Assembly: GCA_035695715.1 (NCBI GenBank)
Contig: DASRRM010000193.1
Span: 1-22,426, forward strand
From: RYN-428 sp035695715
Lineage (GTDB): Bacteria > Planctomycetota > Phycisphaerae > Tepidisphaerales > Tepidisphaeraceae
Direction: 5' to 3'
DNA: 22,426 nt
The translations under genes and the position numbers were made by a program. Positions within the stretch are counted from its first letter, which is position 1. Each line of letters begins with the position of its first letter. Shown one piece after another: positions 15,442 through 22,426 of this stretch. The notes under the pieces were generated by a model. That model saw only the letters and a list, made by a program, of their open reading frames with translations, made no database searches and had not been told where the DNA came from.

Positions 15442-16007
15442 CAAAGCGGAGGCGGATTTTGCCACTGCCGGGCACGCGAGTTGACTGTGAGCTCCCGTAT
15501 ATGTTGATCGTCTGGCAAAGCCTGCTTGGTCAGTTCGAGAAGCGCACCCCGTGCCGGATCGCATTCGAGGATTTTCATTTTCTGGCTTTCAGTGATGTCC
15601 GGCAGAATCCCAATCTCGTTGCATTGGAAACAAACCAGCACGGTAATCGACTCCTTGCCGCGCCAGAAACGATAGCCAACGCCAGGATTGATGATGCACT
15701 GTTTGACGGTATTCCATTCGTAGCTCTTGTCGTTGAGGATGATCTGCGACAACCGTCCGGCAAGTGCCGTATCCAACGGCTTTGCGACTGGAACTTTCGG
15801 CAAACTCTTTTGCTTGCCAACGGTTATTTCCGTTGTGATTCGAAATACCTCAACGCGATCCGGCGCGGCAAGAAACTGAATCGTCCGATCGTCGAGCCTC
15901 GCTTTGAGCAACTTTGTTTCGGGTGATTTTGCGCAGCCGCCGGAGATAATCGCGACGACAAGCGATCCGATCAGGGTCAAAACAATCGAGCGGGTTTTTC
16001 GCGGCAT
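15411..16007 (-). CDS. Predicted lipoprotein with an anomalous C-terminal extension
   Basis: A 198-residue protein with a lipoprotein signal, MPRKTRSIVLTLIGSL then VVAIISGGC, giving lipidated Cys25. The body holds a likely beta-rich domain: TIQFLAAPDRVEVFRITTEITV, LSQIILNDKSYEWNTVKQCIINPGVGYRFWRGKESITV and VCFQCNEIG. This looks like a small planctomycete and verrucomicrobial family I know only as hypothetical. The last roughly 25 residues (from RARQWQNPPPLC onward) are encoded opposite the HEPN remnant and the end of the MNT gene. They probably replace the original C-terminus after a rearrangement. The start at 16007 has AAGGTGG about 5-8 bases upstream; a longer frame to 16148 lacks a signal. 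Confidence 0.75.
   Translation of the reverse strand: MPRKTRSIVLTLIGSLVVAIISGGCAKSPETKLLKARLDDRTIQFLAAPDRVEVFRITTEITVGKQKSLPKVPVAKPLDTALAGRLSQIILNDKSYEWNTVKQCIINPGVGYRFWRGKESITVLVCFQCNEIGILPDITESQKMKILECDPARGALLELTKQALPDDQHIRELTVNSRARQWQNPPPLCQPTLALWPS
15416..15484 (+). pseudogene. Truncated HEPN-domain protein (5' remnant)
   Basis: The frame begins MAITQEWVDKAEADFATAG and stops after 22 residues at TGA 15482-15484. The opening W-V-x-K-A-E-x-D is the usual N-terminus of HEPN proteins encoded after MNT nucleotidyltransferases, and the 26-base overlap with the MNT gene is typical of such pairs. The remaining approximately 100 residues, with the catalytic R-x4-6-H, are missing and no matching sequence follows. 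I read this as a deletion remnant. Confidence 0.65.
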
Positions 16008-16170
16008 GAAGGCCACCTTACGACAGATATCTTCGCGAATCTTGTTTGCCTGACAAGAATTACCGCGCCATGAACGCCAAGCCGCCAAGATCGCAAGGGA
16101 GTCTTTGAATCTGGATTGAGTATCGTGGCACCTTACGGCGCTTCTCATGTTGGTGGCGCGTCTGCGCGAC

Positions 16171-16259
16171 CGTCATCCTGAGCTGAGGTACTCCGAAGGA
16201 TCTTGCCGGTACGCGAAGGCGAGCCAAATCCTTCGGATTACCTCAGACTCAGGATGACG
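16171..16259. repeat. Inner inverted repeat, about 32-bp imperfect arms
   Basis: CGTCATCCTGAGCTGAGGTA with CCGAAGGAT to its right (16171-16201) pairs with ATCCTTCGGATTACCTCAG and ACTCAGGATGACG to its right (16228-16259). The pairing has only a few mismatches across about 32 bases and a 26-base loop. The end AGACTCAGGATGAC also occurs once more at 4696-4709. It resembles dispersed palindromes I recall from many bacterial genomes. Confidence 0.8.
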
Positions 16260-16294
16260 ATTGCCCGCTACGTCAACCTGAAAAACGCTCTAAT
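16253..16294 (+). repeat. Copy 2 of the 41-base motif shared with 4899-4939
   Basis: It reads GATGACGA, CCGCTACGTCAACCTG, AAAAACGCTCTAAT in order and begins inside the right arm of the inner inverted repeat. Differences from the first copy include AAT/AAC and ATC/GTC in the frame RY(I/V)NLK, but the stretch is not in a supportable gene here. Confidence 0.6.
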
Positions 16295-16318
16295 AAGCAT
16301 CCTTTTTAACAAAAGACA

Positions 16319-16333
16319 CGGGCGAGACGCCCG
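16319..16333 (-). terminator. Possible terminator hairpin of the HEAT-repeat gene
   Basis: CGGGCG-TCT-CGCCCG is followed on the minus strand by TGTCTTTTGTT. The stem is perfect (6 bp) and the tail U-rich but interrupted. It lies about 130 bases after the stop at 16461, which is far, and the same sequence also looks like a dispersed repeat. Confidence 0.35.
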
Positions 16334-16460
16334 CGATACGGAAATCGAATTCTCCTCTGATTTTCTTGGCCCTCTTGGCAGCTTGGCGTTCTTGGCGCAT
16401 GCATTTGGGCTGCGACCAACGACCGCGTTGAGAGAACCTTCCGGAAAACATCGCCGTGCC

Positions 16461-18887
16461 TCACCGCCCCGGCTGCGTTGCCGCGGCGGGGGCCGCTTCG
16501 CTCGACAGAACTTCCACCGCGCGATGGGCCGTGGCGCGCACGGCGGCGTCGGGGTCGTTGGCGGCCAGGTCGCCGATGCGCGCCAGCAGCTTCTTTCCAT
16601 CGGCAGCGCCGCGCATTGTCGCCGCCAGGCGCTCGGCGGCGGCGCGGTCGTTGTTGTAGATTGCTGCCAATAGCGCGCCGCCCAGGCCCTTGCCGGCGGG
16701 GGAAATCTTCGCCAGCGCCAGCGAGGCGCTTTGGCGGATGTCGAAGCTGGGGTTGTCCATCATCCGCACCAGCGCTGGAACCGCGGCGGATGCACGGGGA
16801 CCGATCTCACCCAGCGTGTCGGCAATCTCGATTCGCAGCGCGTTGTCATCCGAGCCGAGCAGCGTTTGCAATTCCGGCACCGCCGCGGCGGCGTCGGGTC
16901 CGATGATCGCCAGGGCGGCCAATGTTGCGGCCCGATCGTCCGGAAAATCGCGCATGCGTTTGAGGTAATAGTCACAGGCCATACGCCGGCCCTCGCGGCC
17001 GCAGGCAAGCAGCGTGGCGGCGGCTTCTTTGGCCTCATCGGACCGTTGCGAGGCGGTTGTTTTCGCGAGTTGGGCAAGGGCGGGCTGGCCGATATCGTGA
17101 TAACGCCGCAGCGCCACAATCGCCGCGAGGCGAACTTCATACGACACGTCATCCAGGCAGGAAATGATCGGGGCTGCTGCGTCCGGCGAAGGAAACTTCC
17201 CCAGCATTTCCACGGCCGACGCACGCCATGAGTTGTACTCGGCCAAATCATCTCCCTTTGCGTGGCCTATGGCATAATCCGAAAGCATGGCAGTCACCCG
17301 CGCCAGCACGGTCGGCGATGGATCGGGAAGCGTCACCGCCCAGCGAAACGCGGCAGCACGAATCGAATAAAGCGGGTCGGCCAGGTCGGCAGTTAGAATC
17401 GCGGCGATCTTCGGATCGCGCTGCGCTTCGGGAAATTTCGCCAGTGCCTCAATTGCCGATGCGCGCCGTGGGGAATCGTGCTGTTGGGCGAGGTCGAGCA
17501 GACTTCCAATTCCCATCGAGCTTACATCGTTCGGCGTTGTCGCCATGAAATTGCGGCCATATTTCTTCTCCAGCGACTGCAGCAACACTTTGACGCCCGC
17601 CTCGCCAACGGCCTGCGGCGGCAGCGCCTTGAGCGCCTCGATCACGGATGATGCATCGTCCTGATCACCGTTTTCGGCGCGTGCGAGCAGATCGCCCTGA
17701 ACCAGCCCGGCCAGCTCGTTCTCGCAGTGAATCGTCGCCGGGTCGAATTTCACCCCGGCCAGCCAATCCTTCGCGAAATCATCGGTGAATCCGCGCGGCC
17801 GGGTGAGCAGTTGCTCGATGACGGCGTCTTTCGCGGCCTGATTATGCTTTTGCATCGCGCGCACCAATGCCGGATGTGCGTCAAGGTTATATTGGCACAG
17901 CGCCTGCGCCGCCGCGATGGCTACGGGCTTTGCCGGGTCGTCGAGCGCGGTTTGCAGTGCGTCGATAACGTCGAATCGCCGGGCGTGGTGCAGCAAATAG
18001 GTGTAAGGATACGCCAGCGCGATGACCGCCAGCAGCCGGGCATGTTCATCCGGGGATTTCAGGGCGTTGAGGAGATAGGGGATGGCTTCGATTCCCAAAT
18101 CGCGCAGGGCATCAGCGGCGGCACTGGCGATTTGGGGCCTCGGCGAATCAAGTAGAGGCCGCAGAAACCACCCCAGGCTGGCGACATCGGGTCCCCAAAA
18201 ACGGATCATGCCGATCGCGTCGAGTTGCTCGCGAACGCTGCCACGGTGTAGCCGCTTCAGCTCGCGCGCGATGTCGTCATTGGGCCTGCGCGCATCTGCG
18301 ATGGCAGAAACTTGCTGATCCTTCAGGTGCAGGGCGAAAGTGGCGGACAATGATCCGGCAAAATCTCCATGATCACGGCGATCCTTCAAAACGTCGGTCG
18401 AGACGTTTTGATCGACATCGATCTGCGCCCACGCTTCGAAGGCCGCCACATGCGCACGATCGAAATGGGCCGATGAATCCTCGGCGGCCGGTGGCTGATG
18501 TTTTCCGGGCGCATTTCCCTCGGCAAACTTTTGCACTGCCGGCAGCGCCCCCGGCCCGATCGCAATCAGCGCGCGTTTCGCATGAAAGCGCACCGGTTCA
18601 TCCGCGCCAAGTGCCGCCACGAGGGCCGGCGCAGCCTCGGGAACGGCTGGGCCGCGTAATTCCAATGACTGGCATGCCTCCACTTTTTCGGCCGGCGAGT
18701 AGTCCTTGGAGCCGAGCAGTTCGATCAATTCCGCCGTCGATCCCAAGGGTGAAAGATGTCGTTTGGGTGCGCGGTCATCGGATGCGATGGGCGAGGGCCG
18801 CGTTGTGGCTGGAGCCGAAGTCGCGCGCTGGCAGGACGCAACGAGCAGCATTGCCGCGAAAACAATTGCCCATCGCATGGTTGACAT
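16461..18887 (-). CDS. HEAT-repeat lipoprotein
   Basis: An 808-residue protein with a lipoprotein signal (MSTMRWAIVFAAMLLVASC, lipidated Cys19) and an Ala/Thr/Pro-rich linker. The remainder is a long array of about 37-40-residue HEAT-like (PBS-lyase-type) helical repeats, for example AAVPELQTLLGSDDNALRIEIADTLGEIGPRASAAVPALVRMMDNPSFDIRQSASLALAKI near the C-terminus (start of quoted unit only: AAVPELQTLLGSDDNALRIE). Such solenoids are protein-binding scaffolds, and exported ones are common in planctomycetes; no catalytic motif is seen. The ATG at 18887 is selected for GGAG 6 bases upstream; an ATG at 18908 is in frame but lacks a site. A good promoter candidate lies 54 bases upstream. It is monocistronic. 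Confidence 0.88.
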   Translation of the reverse strand: MSTMRWAIVFAAMLLVASCQRATSAPATTRPSPIASDDRAPKRHLSPLGSTAELIELLGSKDYSPAEKVEACQSLELRGPAVPEAAPALVAALGADEPVRFHAKRALIAIGPGALPAVQKFAEGNAPGKHQPPAAEDSSAHFDRAHVAAFEAWAQIDVDQNVSTDVLKDRRDHGDFAGSLSATFALHLKDQQVSAIADARRPNDDIARELKRLHRGSVREQLDAIGMIRFWGPDVASLGWFLRPLLDSPRPQIASAAADALRDLGIEAIPYLLNALKSPDEHARLLAVIALAYPYTYLLHHARRFDVIDALQTALDDPAKPVAIAAAQALCQYNLDAHPALVRAMQKHNQAAKDAVIEQLLTRPRGFTDDFAKDWLAGVKFDPATIHCENELAGLVQGDLLARAENGDQDDASSVIEALKALPPQAVGEAGVKVLLQSLEKKYGRNFMATTPNDVSSMGIGSLLDLAQQHDSPRRASAIEALAKFPEAQRDPKIAAILTADLADPLYSIRAAAFRWAVTLPDPSPTVLARVTAMLSDYAIGHAKGDDLAEYNSWRASAVEMLGKFPSPDAAAPIISCLDDVSYEVRLAAIVALRRYHDIGQPALAQLAKTTASQRSDEAKEAAATLLACGREGRRMACDYYLKRMRDFPDDRAATLAALAIIGPDAAAAVPELQTLLGSDDNALRIEIADTLGEIGPRASAAVPALVRMMDNPSFDIRQSASLALAKISPAGKGLGGALLAAIYNNDRAAAERLAATMRGAADGKKLLARIGDLAANDPDAAVRATAHRAVEVLSSEAAPAAATQPGR

Positions 18888-18940
18888 GGTTGGCTCCATC
18901 GCGGACACAGGGGCACCGGCTATCTGCTCGCGCTGCTTTT

Positions 18941-18969
18941 ATTAAAAAAATGCCTCCACTCCCGGACAA
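18941..18969 (-). promoter_or_regulatory. Candidate sigma70-type promoter for the HEAT-repeat gene
   Basis: TTGTCC (18969-18964) and TTTAAT (18946-18941) on the minus strand are separated by 17 bases, with 4/6 and 5/6 consensus matches. The start point would be near 18934, leaving a leader of about 47 bases before the ATG at 18887. Confidence 0.5.
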
Positions 18970-19118
18970 TCGGCCCATCATGCCTCGTCTTCAAAACCAT
19001 TTATCACCGCGCCGCTCCCGATTCGCGCATCGCTCCGTAAATCCGATCTCGGGGCGGCGGTGGTGTCGCTCTTGCCAAGCGCAGCGCGGACCATTTCTGC
19101 GTCCTGCACGATGCTCGC

Positions 19119-19949
19119 TTATTTCCGCGCCTGTCCGCCCGAATGGCCTGCCGCGGCCTTTGCCCCGAAAGTTTCGTTGAATAAGTCGAGCATCGCCTGA
19201 AATGAGCGGTGGTCGGCTTCCTTGTTATAGGCGATGCCCGGAATTCCATGCCGGTTGGCATCGGGGTTGGTGAAGGCATGCACGGCGTTGGCGTAGATGT
19301 TCATCTGCCAGTCCACTTTCGCCTTGCGCATTTCATCCTGAAACGCCTGAATCTGCGCGGGCGGCTCGAATCCATCATCGGCCCCATGGCAAACCAGCAC
19401 CTTCGCTTTGATCTTTCCTGCCTCGGCGGGTTGCGCGATGCTTAAGTCGCCGTGAAATGAGACGACCGCCGATACATCCGCGCCGCTGCGCGCCAGTTCA
19501 AGCACCGTGGTGCCACCGAAGCAATAGCCGATGGCGGCGGTGCGGGTGGGATCGACATTGGGGTTCTTCTTGAGTTGCTCCAGCGCCGCCGCCACCCGCG
19601 CGCGAAGCTCGTTGCGGTCGCCGCCCCGAAGCGCCCCGGCCAATTTGCCGGCTTCCTTGGGATCGTCGGTGGTTTTCCCGTCGCCGTACATATCGGCCGC
19701 CAGGGCGACATATCCAAGCTCGGCCAGTTGCCTGGCCCGATTCTTGGGGTAGTCGGTCAGGCCCCACCATTCGGGAACCACTACAACGCCGGGCCGTTTT
19801 CCGCTCACGCCGGCGTTGTACGCCAGGAAGCTTTGCGCCTCGATGTCGCCGGCTCTATATTTCACGGTTTCGGTTTTCACCTCGGCATTAGCCGGGAGGG
19901 AAGAAAGTGAGAGTGTCATGGCCGCTAATATAATCCATCCCAGTCGCAT
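19119..19949 (-). CDS. Exported dienelactone hydrolase family protein
   Basis: A 276-residue alpha/beta-hydrolase of the dienelactone hydrolase family. A signal peptide covers residues 1-22 (cleavage after ANA). The nucleophile is Cys143 in GYCFGG, with Asp192 in GADDGFEPP and His224 in NAVHAF completing the Cys-Asp-His triad. PEWWGLTD (59-66) and DMYGDG (86-91) are further family marks. The family opens lactone or ester bonds, but many exported members have unknown substrates and I would not assign chlorocatechol degradation from this context. The ATG at 19949 has a strong AAGGAGG 5 bases upstream. folE lies upstream on the same strand, 170 bases away, with a repeated palindrome between, so the genes may be transcribed separately. 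Confidence 0.92.
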   Translation of the reverse strand: MRLGWIILAAMTLSLSSLPANAEVKTETVKYRAGDIEAQSFLAYNAGVSGKRPGVVVVPEWWGLTDYPKNRARQLAELGYVALAADMYGDGKTTDDPKEAGKLAGALRGGDRNELRARVAAALEQLKKNPNVDPTRTAAIGYCFGGTTVLELARSGADVSAVVSFHGDLSIAQPAEAGKIKAKVLVCHGADDGFEPPAQIQAFQDEMRKAKVDWQMNIYANAVHAFTNPDANRHGIPGIAYNKEADHRSFQAMLDLFNETFGAKAAAGHSGGQARK

Positions 19950-19996
19950 GTGACCTCCTTCTGAAATTCCTGATGTCGGTTTTCCTGCGCGTTGGA

Positions 19997-20025
19997 CATG
20001 GTCACTGAAGTGACCACGCCGGATG
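19997..20025. repeat. Palindromic direct repeat, copy 1 (possible operator)
   Basis: This 29-base unit contains the palindrome TGGTCACT-GA-AGTGACCA and continues CGCCGGATG. A second copy at 20090-20118 matches at 25 of 29 positions. It lies 48 bases before the dienelactone hydrolase start. Two phased palindromes in an upstream region suggest a regulator-binding site, but repeated intergenic sequence is also possible. Confidence 0.5.
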
Positions 20026-20089
20026 ACCCATCAGTCGCGTGTGTCGTTCTTTTGATATTCGTGATCGTTTTTCCGACGACGCGGATTTA

Positions 20090-20118
20090 CATTGTCACTG
20101 AAGTTACCATGCCCGATG
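20090..20118. repeat. Palindromic direct repeat, copy 2 (possible operator)
   Basis: CATTGTCACTGAAGTTACCA followed by TGCCCGATG is the second copy of the unit at 19997-20025, with centre-to-centre distance of 93 bases. It ends two bases from the folE stop codon. Its palindrome is weaker than that of copy 1. Confidence 0.5.
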
Positions 20119-20119
20119 T

Positions 20120-20791
20120 TTACTTTAGTCGTCCGTTGGTCGAGTACATGAGGGCCAGAATTTCGGCCCGGCTTGCCGAGTTTTCCTTGAAGATGCCGCG
20201 AAGGGCGCTGGTGACCATCACGCTGCCGTGCTTTTTCACGCCGCGCATGGTCATGCAGGTGTGAACCGCCTCGATGACGCACGCCGACCCGACGGGATGT
20301 AATTCCTCCATCAGCGCGTCGGCGATTTGCGTAGTCAGCCGCTCCTGCACCTGCGGCCTGCGGGCAAATCCGTCCACAAGCCGGGCCAGCTTGCTCAGTC
20401 CCACGACTTTGCCGGCCGGAAGATACGCCACATGCGCCCGGCCGGTGAACGGCAAAAGATGATGCTCGCAAAGCGAATGGAACTCGATGTCGCGCAAAAG
20501 CACGACTTCATCATACGGCTCAGTGAAGACCGTTTTAAGATGTTCCCGCGGATCGCCGCGCAATCCGGCCATCATTTCGCGATACGACCGGGCAACGCGG
20601 TTCGGCGTTTTTTTCAAGCCTTCGCGGTCGGGATTTTCGCCGATCGCCAGCAGGATCTCCCGCACGGCCCGTTCGATGCGGGGAAGGTCCACGTCACCGC
20701 CCGGAAGTTTTTCCGCAAGTGCATCGCTTGCATCGTCATCCGAATGATCGTGATCATGCTGCGAAAGAGTCCCGCGCGGGGTTTGGGCCAT
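20120..20791 (-). CDS. folE: GTP cyclohydrolase I
   Basis: A 223-residue enzyme that converts GTP to 7,8-dihydroneopterin triphosphate, the first step of folate (and other pterin) synthesis. Zinc ligands are Cys108 and His111 in SLCEHHLLPF and Cys179 in HTCMTMRGV. GVKKHGS and the N-terminal REGLKKTPNRVARSY are standard family signatures. Length and order agree with bacterial homologues of about 180-220 residues. An N-terminal extension of about 35 residues is rich in His and Asp (QHDHDHSDDD). The ATG at 20791 has GGAG 7 bases upstream. The gene is probably monocistronic and has a promoter candidate at 20839-20868. Confidence 0.97.
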   Translation of the reverse strand: MAQTPRGTLSQHDHDHSDDDASDALAEKLPGGDVDLPRIERAVREILLAIGENPDREGLKKTPNRVARSYREMMAGLRGDPREHLKTVFTEPYDEVVLLRDIEFHSLCEHHLLPFTGRAHVAYLPAGKVVGLSKLARLVDGFARRPQVQERLTTQIADALMEELHPVGSACVIEAVHTCMTMRGVKKHGSVMVTSALRGIFKENSASRAEILALMYSTNGRLK

Positions 20792-20838
20792 TGTTTTCTC
20801 CGCCGAAAAGGTAGCTGGATTAGTACAAATCGCGGGCT

Positions 20839-20868
20839 ATTGTAGGAGTGAGTCGATTCGGGGGTAAA
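20839..20868 (-). promoter_or_regulatory. Candidate sigma70-type promoter for folE
   Basis: TTTACC (20868-20863) and TACAAT (20844-20839) on the minus strand are spaced by 18 bases, with 4/6 and 5/6 consensus matches. The transcript would begin near 20832, about 40 bases before the ATG. A GC-rich hairpin immediately upstream (GCGCGG-TG-CCGCGC, 20869-20882) may end the preceding gene. Confidence 0.45.
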
Positions 20869-20927
20869 GCGCGGTGCCGCGCCAACAGATTCGTGCCTCG
20901 CGAAGACTGAAAACCGCACACATCCGT

Positions 20928-22211
20928 TCACACCTGCGGCGCCGGCTGGGTTGCCGGAAGCGCCGGCTGCGTTGCGGGCGATTCGGTGAGGAGTTGCTTT
21001 CGCAGGGCATCGATTTGGCTGACGGCGGCGTTTCCGGTGGCCGAGGCGTCAAAGTTGATGCTCTGATGCGTCTGGTTTGCCAGTTCGGCCTTGGCCGCCT
21101 GGCGCACGGCGATGTCGTCATATTCCAGGCAGTCGATCAGGAAGTTGAGGTTATGCCGTTGGGCGGCCGGGTCGGCAACGGGAAGCCGCCGGGAACCGGA
21201 AATCAGCGCCCTCAGCCGCAGCTTCTGTTCTTCGGTCAGCGCGCTCTCGTCCAGGCGAAGAGCGGCCAGCACGCCGGTTGGGCCAAGCTGCCGCAGCTTG
21301 GCGCTGGCGGCTTCGCGGTCGGCCGGGTCGTCGGCGTCAAGCTGCGGAACAAGCTGCTGCACCTCCTGGGTGACCTTCATGTCAGCGGGAATTTTCACAA
21401 ACACGCTGTATACATCCGCCGCCCCGGGCTGCAAAAACGATGTATCGCAAAATTGCTGCAACAGGGGAATCGCATACATCCGGAAATCATCGGCATGCTC
21501 GGCACGAAGCTGCTCCAGCGATGATGCCTGTGCCGCACAGAGGATATTCTGCGGCTTGCCCAGTTCGGTATATTCTGAAACGTGAAGGCTGATCGCGCCG
21601 TTGGACTGCGACAGGCTCGTAATGCCATACTGACTTTGAGAGGTGAAGCTGGTCGTGCGGTCGGTCATAAGCATGCGCGCCTGCCACGGCTCCTCGTCCT
21701 TTGCGTCAAAGTTAAATCTCGTCAGCGTGACGTAATTTCCGCTTGCCGCAAAAGCGCCGGCGGCGGCGATGCGCGGCCGGGCCAGCATCCACACATCCTT
21801 GTTTCCCTCGATTGCAACGCGAATCGGCGCGGCCGTTGCCAGGTCCGTCGTCTGCGCCTTCAACAGTCCATTCTCCAGCGACAGGCTGATCAATGCGCCC
21901 GGCGCGAAAGTCTGTTTGATGGGGGCATCGGCCCAGCGCGCGCGCATGTTATTGCGCTGCGAATCGATCATCTGCCGCCAGCGCGGATCGACGCGCTTGT
22001 GTCGTTCGGCGGCGGCAGCCTTGGGATCGGCCGGCTGGGTGGTGGCGGCGGCAGCGCCCGCGGGATCGGCTGCGGGCTGGGTCGCCGCCGGAGCAACATG
22101 CACATCTTCCGCCGGCGCCGGAGCTCCCGGAGCTGCAAACGCTATTGACGAAAAGATGAGAACAATCGCCGCAACAACGGCCCGAGAAGTGCTCAAATGT
22201 GAGTTTGCCAC
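20928..22211 (-). CDS. Secreted protein of unknown function with a degenerate HEAT-like segment
   Basis: A 427-residue exported protein. A signal peptide (about residues 1-26, hydrophobic AVVAAIVLIFSSIAFA) is followed by an Ala/Pro/Thr/Gln-rich linker and a basic segment (AAAERHKRVDPRWRQMID). A middle beta-rich domain holds ISLSLENGLLKAQTTD, VWMLARPRIAAAG and RNYV/LTRFNFDAKDEEPWQAR-like blocks. A C-terminal helical part (LDADDPADREAASAKLRQLGP then IDCLEYDDIAVRQAAKAELA) resembles the HEAT-like repeats found in many planctomycete exported proteins. The tail is again Pro/Gln/Thr-rich (PATQPALPATQPAPQV). The start is taken as GTG at 22211, with AAAGGA just upstream and the signal peptide directly after; a longer frame to 22316 would add 35 residues. 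The fold and role are unknown. Confidence 0.8.
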   Translation of the reverse strand: MANSHLSTSRAVVAAIVLIFSSIAFAAPGAPAPAEDVHVAPAATQPAADPAGAAAATTQPADPKAAAAERHKRVDPRWRQMIDSQRNNMRARWADAPIKQTFAPGALISLSLENGLLKAQTTDLATAAPIRVAIEGNKDVWMLARPRIAAAGAFAASGNYVTLTRFNFDAKDEEPWQARMLMTDRTTSFTSQSQYGITSLSQSNGAISLHVSEYTELGKPQNILCAAQASSLEQLRAEHADDFRMYAIPLLQQFCDTSFLQPGAADVYSVFVKIPADMKVTQEVQQLVPQLDADDPADREAASAKLRQLGPTGVLAALRLDESALTEEQKLRLRALISGSRRLPVADPAAQRHNLNFLIDCLEYDDIAVRQAAKAELANQTHQSINFDASATGNAAVSQIDALRKQLLTESPATQPALPATQPAPQV

Positions 22212-22335
22212 GGCGTTCCTTTCGGTCCTAAGCGACGGGTGGTGAAGTATACCGTAACGACCAGGAAATGTGGACAGCCGAATGCGAGCTCTCGCGTCTC
22301 GGGGTGCATCCGGCAATCAGTTGCGGTTTTCGGCA

Positions 22336-22426
22336 TCATGCTGCCCGCTGTAACGGCCTGCCAGCCCAGAACTGATCCCAAGTGCCATTGAGGCGCTGGG
22401 ACACCAAGGCCACCATCGCCAATGCG
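22336..22426 (-). CDS. Possible C-terminal fragment of a gene cut by the window edge
   Basis: A minus-strand frame is open from the right edge to a TGA at 22338-22336. It encodes ALAMVALVSQRLNGTWDQFW and a short end GRPLQRAA. Third codon positions are mostly G or C, as in real genes here, and the beginning looks like part of a membrane helix. Another frame is open in the same stretch, and the fragment is too short to be identified. Confidence 0.25.
   Translation of the reverse strand, partial: ALAMVALVSQRLNGTWDQFWAGRPLQRAA

Larger units (their letters stand above)
16072..16391. repeat. Nested inverted-repeat element (outer arms)
   Basis: GAACGCCAAGCCGCCAAG (16072-16089) is reverse-complementary to 16374-16391 with one mismatch in 18. 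The arms enclose a second large inverted repeat (16171-16259), a 42-base motif found also at 4899 (16253-16294) and a small hairpin (16319-16333). It fills the space between two minus-strand genes and contains no credible gene. It could be a composite of several dispersed repeats. Confidence 0.65.

Noticed and set aside
16203..16673. A 156-codon + strand frame in the spacer left of the HEAT gene
   Set aside because: It starts in the inverted repeat, passes through two other repeats and ends opposite the HEAT gene; no domain is visible.
22193..22381. A 62-codon minus-strand frame overlapping the start of the secreted-protein gene
   Set aside because: It overlaps the start of a gene with a clear signal peptide, lacks a ribosome site and has a Pro/Thr/Arg-rich, unstructured composition.
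1..22426. CRISPR arrays, tRNA, rRNA and transposase genes
   Set aside because: No regularly spaced direct repeats, no cloverleaf that I could build, no rRNA-like conserved stretch and no transposase motif were seen by eye; a covariance-model scan would be needed to exclude small RNAs.

Overview
The window looks like chromosome of a planctomycete, possibly a Phycisphaerae/Tepidisphaera-type soil lineage (phylum moderately sure, class only a guess). The main reasons are a paired PSD1-type cytochrome (DUF1549/DUF1553) gene and a DUF1501 gene, several small lipoproteins and HEAT-repeat proteins with Ala/Pro/Thr-rich linkers, GC-rich coding DNA, and intergenic spaces filled with inverted-repeat elements. 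I saw no rRNA, tRNA, CRISPR array, transposase or phage gene.

Layout. 1-526: AT-richer leader with a good promoter candidate. 527-2113 (+): TPR-sulfotransferase. 2114-2377: four hairpin repeats between convergent genes. 2378-3598 (-): PPi-type phosphofructokinase. 3814-4545 (+): secreted protein of unknown function. 4546-4934: two large inverted repeats. 4935-13923 (-): a tight five-gene operon, read in the order PSD1 cytochrome, small GAF-like protein, DUF1501 protein, two-helix membrane protein, and a very large GHMP-kinase/UDPGP-nucleotidyltransferase fusion. 14163-14858 (-): lipoprotein. 15112-15484 (+): MNT-type nucleotidyltransferase followed by a truncated HEPN partner. 15411-16007 (-): lipoprotein whose 3' end runs over the HEPN remnant. 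16008-16460: nested inverted repeats. 16461-18887 (-): HEAT-repeat lipoprotein. 19119-19949 (-): exported dienelactone hydrolase. 20120-20791 (-): GTP cyclohydrolase I. 20928-22211 (-): secreted protein with a degenerate repeat domain. A possible partial gene runs off the right edge.

How the genes may work together. The operon is the most interesting unit: all junctions are 4-13 bases, so five products are probably made together. PSD1 and DUF1501 proteins are an exported pair known from planctomycetes and commonly discussed in connection with glycan metabolism, though their chemistry is poorly established. The last gene resembles the two halves of fucokinase/fucose-1-phosphate guanylyltransferase (FKP) in the opposite order, which suggests salvage of a free sugar to an NDP-sugar. 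Linking the exported pair to that salvage step is my inference. The other genes (folE, pfp, dienelactone hydrolase) look like ordinary housekeeping functions with their own promoters.
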